NCBI GenBank assembly: GCA_029260255.1
Contig: JAJDDR010000561.1
Location: 1-40,784 of the forward strand
Origin: Phycisphaerae bacterium
GTDB taxonomy: Bacteria; Planctomycetota; Phycisphaerae; UBA1845
DNA length: 40,784 nt
Direction of reading: 5' to 3'
Shown: positions 34,622-40,784 of the stretch, in pieces
How positions within the stretch are numbered: position 1 is the stretch's first letter
Layout of the letters: the number at the start of each line of letters is the position of its first letter
Program-made: the position numbers and the translations under genes
Notes under the pieces: model-generated
Database searches by the model: none
Told to the model about the DNA's origin: nothing
What the model saw: only the letters and a program-made list of their open reading frames with translations

Positions 34622-36522
34622 TGCTCGATCGTGTGACACATGCCGGTCTGGCGGTCGTGATCGCGGCGATTGCGGCTCCGGCGTGGGGAGGATCGCCCGA
34701 AACGCGCGATTACGAAGCGCCACAACATGGCATTTCTATCGAAAGGCGACCTCGGGGTCCGGGCTTCCTGCACGTCGAACGAAACGGCGGGTTGCTCGCC
34801 CTCTGCAAGAAGAGCGGCTCGATCGTCCGGCTGGACCCGCGCTCGGGGATCATCCAGACCGAGGTCCCGGTCGGCGAGGGTCCGTTCGCGCTGAGTGCGC
34901 ATCCCGATGGTCGGCGGCTGTACGTAACCTGCCGCAGCGGGCAGGAAGTCGTCGAGCTGGACGCGGCGTCATTGGAAGCACTGCGGCGGTTTCCGCTGCG
35001 CGGCGATCCGACCGGCGTGGCGGTGTCGGCCGACGGGCGGCGACTGTACGTTGGCGTTCACTCCCTCGATCAGGTGGCCGTGCTCGATGTTGCCGCGGGA
35101 ACGGAGATCAAACGGCTCGCGGCGGGCAACGGTCCGGAGATGGTTCGCCTGTGTGCGCAGAAAAAGCGTGTCTACGTCACGAATCTGCTGTCCAACGCGG
35201 TGCCCGCGGGGGAGCCGTGTCGCAACGAGATTACGGTGATCGACGACGAACGGGCGCGCGTGCTGCGGCGGATCGTTCTGGAGAATGCCAACGTCGGTCG
35301 CGGTGTCGCGTTTACCGGCGACGGCGCGTTGGCCATCGAGGCGATCAGTCGACCCAAGAACCTCGTGCCGATGTTGCAGGTCGCCCGCGGATGGGTGGTG
35401 ACCAACGGGTTCGCGATGGTCTCGACGGATTCCGAAACGCCGCCGGTTCAGTTGCTCGTGGACCTGCCGAACCGCGCCTACTCCGACCCGTACGCGGTGG
35501 TCGTGACACCCGACGACCGCAAGTTCTATCTCACCTGCGCCGGCGCGGACACCGTCATCGCGGTCGACCTGGCGGCGGCGAAACGCGTGATGAGCGAGGC
35601 GCTGGATGATCCGAACACGCGATACGCCGATCATCTCGGCATGGCGCGTCGTTATGTGTCGGCGCGCATCGCGGTCGGGGCGCACCCGACGGCACTGGCG
35701 ACAAGCCCCGACGGCGATCGGCTGTACGTGGCCAACACACTGGACGACTCGATCTCGGTGATCGACACGTCCACCGATCGAATCGTCAACACGATAGAAC
35801 TGGGCGAGCGGCCTGCACTTGACCGGCTCGCGCGCGGCGAGCGATTCTTCCACAGCGCGGGCCGGACGTATCAAGGGCAGTTCTGCTGCGCCAGTTGTCA
35901 TCCGGACAACGGATTCGACGGACTGCGCTACGATCTGGAGCCCGACGGCATCGGGCAGAACATCTTGGACAATCGCAACATGCGGGACGTGGTCGATACG
36001 GGCCCGTTCAAGTGGGCCGGGACCAATCCGGACATTTCCACGCAGTGCGGGACGCGAACGGCCAAGTGGATCATGCGGACCGGTTGGCTGAACTCGATGG
36101 AGGTCGTCGATCTGGTGACCTACATCCATTCGATCAGACCGGTCGCCAATCCGAACCGCGCGACGGACGGCAAACTGACCGCCGCCCAAAAACGCGGCAA
36201 GGCGTTGTTCGAGCGGACCACGACCAACGACGGACGTCCGCTGGCGGATCGCGATCGCTGCAACTTCTGCCATTCGGGACGCAAGTTCACCGACGGCCGC
36301 ACATTCGATATCGGATCGAAGGCGCCGACCGACACGAAGTCGAAGTTCGATACGGCGCATCTGATCAACGTCTTCGAGTCGGCGCCGTACCTGCACGACG
36401 GACGTGCCGCAACGTTGGAAGAAATGTGGACCGTGTACAATCTGGACGATACGCACGGGTTTTCGAGCGACTGGACGAAACGGCAGTTGAATGACTTGGT
36501 TGAGTATTTGAAGAGTTTGTGA
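34618..36522 (+). CDS. YVTN beta-propeller fused to di-heme cytochrome c peroxidase-like domain
   Basis: An exported protein of 634 residues with signal peptide (HAGLAVVIAAIAAPAWGG). The ATG overlaps the previous stop as ATGA. Residues about 40-390 are a YVTN-type propeller (LYVTCRSGQEVVELD, LYVGVHSLDQVAVLDV, LYVANTLDDSISVIDTSTD). The C-terminal part has two heme c sites, CASCH (424-428) and CNFCH (548-552), and the MauG/CcpA-type signature SAPYLHDGRAATLEE near 585-600. This suggests a periplasmic di-heme redox enzyme or electron-transfer partner. Family members reduce peroxide or oxidise proteins or substrates. The substrate is unknown. Confidence 0.92.
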   Translation: MMLDRVTHAGLAVVIAAIAAPAWGGSPETRDYEAPQHGISIERRPRGPGFLHVERNGGLLALCKKSGSIVRLDPRSGIIQTEVPVGEGPFALSAHPDGRRLYVTCRSGQEVVELDAASLEALRRFPLRGDPTGVAVSADGRRLYVGVHSLDQVAVLDVAAGTEIKRLAAGNGPEMVRLCAQKKRVYVTNLLSNAVPAGEPCRNEITVIDDERARVLRRIVLENANVGRGVAFTGDGALAIEAISRPKNLVPMLQVARGWVVTNGFAMVSTDSETPPVQLLVDLPNRAYSDPYAVVVTPDDRKFYLTCAGADTVIAVDLAAAKRVMSEALDDPNTRYADHLGMARRYVSARIAVGAHPTALATSPDGDRLYVANTLDDSISVIDTSTDRIVNTIELGERPALDRLARGERFFHSAGRTYQGQFCCASCHPDNGFDGLRYDLEPDGIGQNILDNRNMRDVVDTGPFKWAGTNPDISTQCGTRTAKWIMRTGWLNSMEVVDLVTYIHSIRPVANPNRATDGKLTAAQKRGKALFERTTTNDGRPLADRDRCNFCHSGRKFTDGRTFDIGSKAPTDTKSKFDTAHLINVFESAPYLHDGRAATLEEMWTVYNLDDTHGFSSDWTKRQLNDLVEYLKSL

Positions 36523-36555
36523 GTAGTCAGTTGTCAGTAGTCAGTGAGTAGTGAG
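36523..36555 (+). repeat. AGTAGTCAG-type short repeat tract
   Basis: Immediately after the TGA of the previous gene are AGTAGTCAG, TTGTCAG, TAGTCAG and GAGTAGTGAG in tandem. The tract lies between two operon genes and reaches to just before the ATG of the propeller gene. Confidence 0.7.
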
Positions 36556-36561
36556 ATTCGT

Positions 36562-37701
36562 ATGCGAATACTGATCGCGGTCTTGATGATGGCGAGTGTG
36601 CCCGTCGACGGATTTGCCGCGCCGCCGCACTACAACCACTGGGACACGTTCGGCACCGCCGACGGGCTGCCGAGCGACAAGGTGATGAGTGTCTGTGCCA
36701 CCGATGACGCGGTTTGGGTGGGTACCGATCGGGGGTTGGCGCGCTACCGCGCCGGGCGTTGGACGACACTTACGACCGATGACGGACTGGTTCATCCCGC
36801 AGTGATGTCCATCGCCGAAGATCCCGCCACGGGCGACGTGTGGATCGGGACACTGGGCGGAATGAGCCGGTACTCGGCCGGCAGGTTAGACAGTTTCAAG
36901 CAACTGAGCAGCGGACTGGTCAACGACGTCGTCTACGGCGTTGCCGTTCATCGCGGCGCGGTGTGGGCGGCGACGGCCGCGGGCACGAGCCGCTACGAGA
37001 TCGCCAAGGATCGTTGGACCATCTTCAATCAGACCAACACGCCGATGCACGAGATCTGGTGCTATTCGGTGACCGGCGCGGATGACAAGGTGTACGTCGG
37101 CGTGTGGGGCGGCGGGCTGCTCGAATACGACATGGCGCGAAATCGCTGGCGCGACTACCGAGACCCGGACGGCGAGATGGAGATCGACCTGTTCAAGGAC
37201 GACGGTCTTGTCCACGACATCATCGCCAGTGTGACGTACGACGGGTCGGGACGGATCTGGGCGGGCACGTATTTCGGGTTGAGCAGCTACGACGGCAGAA
37301 AGTGGCGCAACTTCATGGACCACGACACGCCGCTCTTGAGCAACTTCGTCAACGTCTGCCGGGCGAAGGGTACTTATTGCTGGATCGGCACGGACGACGG
37401 ACTCAACGCGTCGGACCGCGACAACTGGTGGTCGTACCGCCGCGACGAAAAGAGCGGGCGGACGGTGGTCACATGGACGCCGGCGGGCGGCGCAGCCGAG
37501 CGGTTCACCACCGAGACCGCGTTTCCACACAACTACATCCTGGGCGTCGATTTCCAGGGCGACGATATCTGGCTGGCAACGGAGAAGGGAGTTGCCCGCG
37601 GGACGCTCTCGATGGGGACGACCGCTGACGCGGGCGCGCGGGCGTCAGTCTCCCACCCGAGCGATAGCGGTAGAACAGAGTCAATCACGAAACTGAGGTA
37701 A
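36562..37701 (+). CDS. Exported Reg_prop (two-component-regulator-type) beta-propeller protein
   Basis: A 379-residue protein from the ATG at 36562. The longer GTG start at 36544 lies inside the repeat tract. It opens with a signal peptide (MRILIAVLMMASVPVDGFA). Reg_prop blades recur, each with a DGL/V...I/V...WxGT..G(L/M)SRY pattern: ADGLPSDKVMSVCATDDAVW, then WVGTDRGLARYRAGRW, WIGTLGGMSRYSAGRL, WAATAAGTSRYE, WAGTYFGLSSYDGRKW and WIGTDDGLNASDRDNW. There is no histidine kinase or output domain, so it is a free propeller, probably a sensor or binding partner in the periplasm. The ribosome site is weak. It lies 39 bases after the cytochrome gene and 36 before the RidA-like gene. Confidence 0.88.
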   Translation: MRILIAVLMMASVPVDGFAAPPHYNHWDTFGTADGLPSDKVMSVCATDDAVWVGTDRGLARYRAGRWTTLTTDDGLVHPAVMSIAEDPATGDVWIGTLGGMSRYSAGRLDSFKQLSSGLVNDVVYGVAVHRGAVWAATAAGTSRYEIAKDRWTIFNQTNTPMHEIWCYSVTGADDKVYVGVWGGGLLEYDMARNRWRDYRDPDGEMEIDLFKDDGLVHDIIASVTYDGSGRIWAGTYFGLSSYDGRKWRNFMDHDTPLLSNFVNVCRAKGTYCWIGTDDGLNASDRDNWWSYRRDEKSGRTVVTWTPAGGAAERFTTETAFPHNYILGVDFQGDDIWLATEKGVARGTLSMGTTADAGARASVSHPSDSGRTESITKLR

Positions 37702-37737
37702 AGTCCATTGAACGGTTCCACACGGAGAAATGAAGAT

Positions 37738-38202
37738 ATGTTTGTTGCGAACAAGACGCGAATCGAGAAAACGCCCATCGAAAACAAGACGGTGCTCAAC
37801 GAGGCCTACGACTATGAGAAGAAGGTCTCCTTCTCGCGCGGAATGCGTGTGGAGTTGAGCGACTGTGTCATGCTGTTCATCTCGGGAACGTCCAGTGTGG
37901 ACGAGAGTGGCCGATCGATCCACCCGGGGGACGTCAAGGCACAGACGATGCGGACCTTCACGAACATCCGCGCCCTGCTCGAGAGCGAGGGGGCGGACTG
38001 GCATGACATCGTGCGAACGACTTGCTATCTGGCGGACTTCCGCAACTACGATGATTTCAACGAAGTACGCAATACGTTCTTTGAGGAGGAAGGCCTCGAC
38101 CCCATTCCGGCGAGCACGTGCATCGAAGCGCGAATCTGCCGTTCGGACCTGATGGTCGAGATCGAAGCCATCGCGATGATTCCGAAGGACCGTACCGCGT
38201 AG
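37738..38202 (+). CDS. RidA/YjgF-family protein lacking the canonical arginine
   Basis: A 154-residue cytoplasmic protein of the RidA/YER057c/UK114 superfamily. The ATG at 37738 follows GGAG at 37724-37727, and the longer TTG start at 37708 is unlikely. Family text includes FISGTSSVDESGRSIHPGDV, ADWHDIVRTTCYLAD, and IPASTCIEARICRSDLMVEI ending EIEAIAM. In RidA the motif PARSCV carries the Arg needed for 2-aminoacrylate/enamine deamination. Here the aligned residue appears to be Ser126 (PASTCI). This points to one of the Rid subfamilies without proven imine deaminase activity. It is the only predicted cytoplasmic product in the operon, and its role there is unknown. Confidence 0.88.
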   Translation: MFVANKTRIEKTPIENKTVLNEAYDYEKKVSFSRGMRVELSDCVMLFISGTSSVDESGRSIHPGDVKAQTMRTFTNIRALLESEGADWHDIVRTTCYLADFRNYDDFNEVRNTFFEEEGLDPIPASTCIEARICRSDLMVEIEAIAMIPKDRTA

Positions 38203-38212
38203 ACGCAACGGC

Positions 38213-38228
38213 GGCGGGTGAACCCGCC
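38213..38228. other. GC hairpin before the ligand-binding protein gene
   Basis: GGCGGGTGAACCCGCC is a near-perfect palindrome with a 2-4 base loop, in the 54-base gap between the RidA-like and tandem ligand-binding genes. There is no U-tract, so it is more likely an mRNA processing or stability element, or a short dispersed repeat, than a terminator. Confidence 0.45.
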
Positions 38229-38256
38229 CTACCTGAGCAGGAGCTTGGGGGCAGTG

Positions 38257-40407
38257 ATGAACCAGATGCTCGGACGAATCATTCTGACGTGGGCCGGCGC
38301 CATCGCACTGGGATGCGTATCGGCGGCTGCCGGGCAGGAGCCCGAAGCGGCAAAGCCGGTCGAGAAGTCATACGGCCGGACGCCGGACAGTGTGATTCCC
38401 TATCGCGATTTCCGCGACCCCTACAAGCGGTTCTTTCAGGAACCGATGGAGTTCCGCGGCGCGTACACGAAGGCGGCATCGGTCGAGACTCCGTCGACCG
38501 CACGGATCGGGTTCTTCGGACCAACGGGATCGGCGCCGGATGCCGACCTGGGTCGGGACATGCTGGACGGCGTGACCCTGGCCATCGAGCAGGCCAATGC
38601 GAGTGGCGGGTTCGAGGGAATCCCGTTCGAGTTGATCGTGCGACCCGATCTGGCGATCTGGGGCGCAAGCTCGAACGAGATGGTGGCGTTCAAGTACGTC
38701 GACGACGTGCTCGCGGTGATCGGCTCAATAGACGGCGCCAACACGCACATCGCACTGCGCGTAGCGCTCAAGACGGAGATGATGCTGGTCAACACGGGCG
38801 ATACCGATCCGACGCTGACCGAAACGCGGATCCCGTGGATGCTGCGCTGCATGGCGGACGACCGGCAGCAGTGCTACGCACTGGCACATCACATCTTTCA
38901 CGAACGCGGAATCGAGAAGGTCGCCGCATTCCGCGTGAACAACCATTACGGGCGGATGGGAATCGCCGAATTCCGCGACGCGGCGCGACGGCTGAAGCAC
39001 CCGTTGAGGGCGGAGATGAGATGGAACTACGGAGACCGCGACTTTGCCCTTCAACTCGATCGCATCGCCGAACTCAAGCCGGACGCGATCGTGCTGTGGG
39101 GCAGCGCGGCCGATGCAGCCGCCGTGGTCAACGAGATTCGCAGGCGAGAGATGCCGGTGCAGATCTTCGGCAGCGACCGCCTGGCGAGCGCGACATTCCT
39201 GGAACTCGCCGGCGCGAACGCCGAGGGCGTGGTGGCCGCGGCGACGTACGATCCCACGCGGCAAGATGCGCGTTTGGCCGCGTTCCGCGCGTCGTTCGGC
39301 AAGCGGTTCGGTCACGATCCGGAGACGTTTGCCGCGCACGCCTACGATGGTACCAACCTGCTGATCGCCGCGATTCGGGAGGCGGGTCTGGACCGCATCG
39401 CCATTCGCGACACGATGTACGCCATCACCCACTACGACGGCGTGACGGGGCCGATCGATTTCGACACGACGCTCAATGACGTCGGACCGGTGTTCCTTGC
39501 CGAGGTGCGCGAAGGCAAGTTCGTGTACGAGGAAGTGGATTTCGCGGTACCGAGCCGTTCGGCATTGGGTCCGAAACCACCGTCTGCGCGCGATGCCTAT
39601 CGCACACTCGTCCAATCTCCGCCGGCGGCCCGATCACCGTTGCGGGCGGCGAACGGAAACTCGATTCGTGTCGGCTGTTTCCTTCCGCTGGATGAGGCCG
39701 GGCAATCGGCCGTTCGGGGAATCCGGTTGGCGTTCGAGGACGACCGCCGGCATCACGGAGACGAGCGTTCGATCGAGCTTGTGGTTCGCGATGCCCGTGG
39801 GGCGTGGGGTGACGACTCGGGAGCCCTGGTCGAGATGGTCATGGACCAGGGCGTTGTGGCGCTGATCGGCTCGACGGAACGCCGGGGTACGCATCTGGCT
39901 GAAATGCTTGCAGCGAAAATGCACTTCCCAATTGTGACACTGAGCTGCGAGGATCGGACGGTGCATCAGATTCCGCTGGCATGGGTGTTCAGCGTTACGC
40001 CCGGGCGGATTCTGGCGGATTCGGCGTTTACGCGTCGTTTTTCGGAGCAATTCGGGGTTTCCGCGGGTCCGTACGGCGGACTGGGCTACGACGCGGGTGT
40101 GCTTTTGGCGGGCGCAATCCGGTCCGGACCGATTCCCGGTGGCCGCAAGGGCGTTCGAGACGCTCTGGCGGGCAGCGCGTGGCATGCCGGAGTAACGGGG
40201 ACGTTCCGCTTCGACCCCCTGGGGCGGCGTGTGAATCGTTTCCCGGCGGGGCTCGGAGATGTCTCGAAAGCGCTTGAAAAGGATTCGGGCGGGGTGTATC
40301 CTAAGCAGTTAAGGAAGTTAATCGCAGGCGTGTCCGGGGACGGCGCGTTCTCGATAAATGATGGCGGAAGCGCCCCCCGGCACCCGTTTGCGATTCGGGG
40401 CGAATGA
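38257..40407 (+). CDS. Exported protein with tandem type-1 periplasmic ligand-binding domains
   Basis: A 716-residue protein related to branched-chain amino acid ABC binding proteins (Peripla_BP_6 type). The ATG at 38257 has a GGGGG-containing leader and starts a signal peptide (MLGRIILTWAGAIALGCVSA). Domain 1 spans about residues 80-430: ARIGFFGPTG, GVTLAIEQANASGG, VLAVIGSIDGANTH, KVAAFRVNNHYGRMG, HAYDGTNLLIAAI. Domain 2, about 469-690, is shorter: IRVGCFLPLDEAGQSAVRG, VVALIGSTERRGTHLAEML, GGLGYDAGVLLAGAIR. No permease or ATPase genes are nearby. It may be a receptor or ligand-scavenging partner of the cytochromes instead of a transporter part. It is the last gene of the operon. Confidence 0.88.
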   Translation: MNQMLGRIILTWAGAIALGCVSAAAGQEPEAAKPVEKSYGRTPDSVIPYRDFRDPYKRFFQEPMEFRGAYTKAASVETPSTARIGFFGPTGSAPDADLGRDMLDGVTLAIEQANASGGFEGIPFELIVRPDLAIWGASSNEMVAFKYVDDVLAVIGSIDGANTHIALRVALKTEMMLVNTGDTDPTLTETRIPWMLRCMADDRQQCYALAHHIFHERGIEKVAAFRVNNHYGRMGIAEFRDAARRLKHPLRAEMRWNYGDRDFALQLDRIAELKPDAIVLWGSAADAAAVVNEIRRREMPVQIFGSDRLASATFLELAGANAEGVVAAATYDPTRQDARLAAFRASFGKRFGHDPETFAAHAYDGTNLLIAAIREAGLDRIAIRDTMYAITHYDGVTGPIDFDTTLNDVGPVFLAEVREGKFVYEEVDFAVPSRSALGPKPPSARDAYRTLVQSPPAARSPLRAANGNSIRVGCFLPLDEAGQSAVRGIRLAFEDDRRHHGDERSIELVVRDARGAWGDDSGALVEMVMDQGVVALIGSTERRGTHLAEMLAAKMHFPIVTLSCEDRTVHQIPLAWVFSVTPGRILADSAFTRRFSEQFGVSAGPYGGLGYDAGVLLAGAIRSGPIPGGRKGVRDALAGSAWHAGVTGTFRFDPLGRRVNRFPAGLGDVSKALEKDSGGVYPKQLRKLIAGVSGDGAFSINDGGSAPRHPFAIRGE

Positions 40408-40553
40408 GGTGGAACTCGTGAGGGGATCAGGAGCGCTCTCTTTCGACGTGCTCGCCTTTGGTCGGGGGTAGGGCTGGATAAGACCGGCAGAGTGGGCGTG
40501 GTCCGCAGGGATCTGATAGCGCGGCCCATGAAGCGGACAAAAGGAGGTTGAAC

Positions 40554-40784
40554 ATGATCGTGGTCATGCACCCACAATCTACACGAACACACGTTGATAA
40601 CGTCGTCGAGATTCTGGACGAGATGGGTTTGGGGCACTATGTGATCAACGGCGCACACCAGAAGGTGGTCGAGGTGCTCGGAGCCAACGGCCATTTCAAC
40701 GAGCATGCGCTGCGGGACGCCCCCATGGTGGACCGCATCGAGGAAAAGACCGGGGCGGTTCTCGCGGGCACGCGCGGGCCGGAA
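40554..40784 (+). CDS. Possible DAHP synthase N-terminal region (3' truncated by window)
   Basis: The frame begins MIVVMHPQSTRTHVDNVVEI, with AGGAGG seven bases before the ATG, and remains open to the window edge (77 codons). A ferredoxin-like beta-alpha-beta pattern is visible: MIVVM strand, helix VDNVVEILDEMG, strand HYVINGAHQKVVEVLG. It resembles the N-terminal FDR-type domain of class I-beta 3-deoxy-7-phosphoheptulonate synthases (first step of aromatic amino acid synthesis). The catalytic barrel lies outside the window, so this is tentative. Other ACT-like small domains are possible. The 146-base gap before it suggests its own promoter. Confidence 0.6.
   Translation, partial: MIVVMHPQSTRTHVDNVVEILDEMGLGHYVINGAHQKVVEVLGANGHFNEHALRDAPMVDRIEEKTGAVLAGTRGPE

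Noticed and set aside
38213-38228. Rho-independent terminator before the tandem ligand-binding gene
   Set aside because: The palindrome has no following T-run, and the surrounding genes appear to be one operon.

Overview
The window looks like a chromosomal segment of a high-GC member of the Planctomycetota, possibly a Phycisphaerae-like lineage. This rests on gene content, not on a marker gene. It carries secreted proteins with dockerin-like and cohesin-like modules, an IPTL-CTERM-like sorting tail, a CRTAC1/ASPIC-UnbV protein, an HzsA-related cytochrome, a rhomboid and a site-2 protease sharing a C-terminal tail, and interspersed palindromic repeats. No rRNA, tRNA or CRISPR array was seen.

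Layout. (1) 1-4.9 kb: the 3' end of a surface-protein gene, a minus-strand homodimeric pyruvate dehydrogenase E1 (aceE), a secreted IPTL-CTERM-like protein and a 57-residue lipoprotein. (2) 4.9-8.2 kb: a tight minus-strand operon of Nudix hydrolase, rhomboid protease, site-2 protease and dapB. (3) 8.4-13.8 kb: a divergent plus-strand operon of dxr, an RseP-like protease, archease and rtcB. Candidate promoters for regions 2 and 3 lie back to back at 8262-8332. (4) 13.9-21.6 kb: three large secreted minus-strand proteins with dockerin-like, cohesin-like and Cys/His-rich repeats, each followed by the same 3' motif. (5) 21.8-23.4 kb: a decayed insertion region with a deleted DDE transposase. (6) 23.7-25.3 kb: a GH130 phosphorylase-like gene and a DinB-like gene. 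(7) 25.4-27.0 kb: a small minus-strand set of membrane protein, coiled-coil membrane protein and stand-alone Clp N-domain protein. (8) 27.1-30.2 kb: a palindromic mobile-looking element and a secreted subtilase with PKD domains. (9) 30.9-40.4 kb: a tightly packed plus-strand operon of an HzsA-related c-type cytochrome, CRTAC1 protein, beta-propeller/di-heme peroxidase-like protein, Reg_prop propeller, RidA-like protein and a tandem ligand-binding protein. (10) At the right edge, the start of a gene resembling the N-terminus of DAHP synthase.

How the genes fit together. Regions 2 and 3 combine housekeeping steps (lysine/peptidoglycan, isoprenoid, RNA ligation) with three intramembrane proteases. 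Region 4 is an extracellular module set whose Cys/His 'dockerin-like' repeats seem undescribed. Region 9 encodes five exported proteins, two with heme c motifs, plus one cytoplasmic enzyme, and is the best candidate for an unknown periplasmic or surface redox system. The long antisense reading frames in this GC-rich DNA were judged to be shadows.
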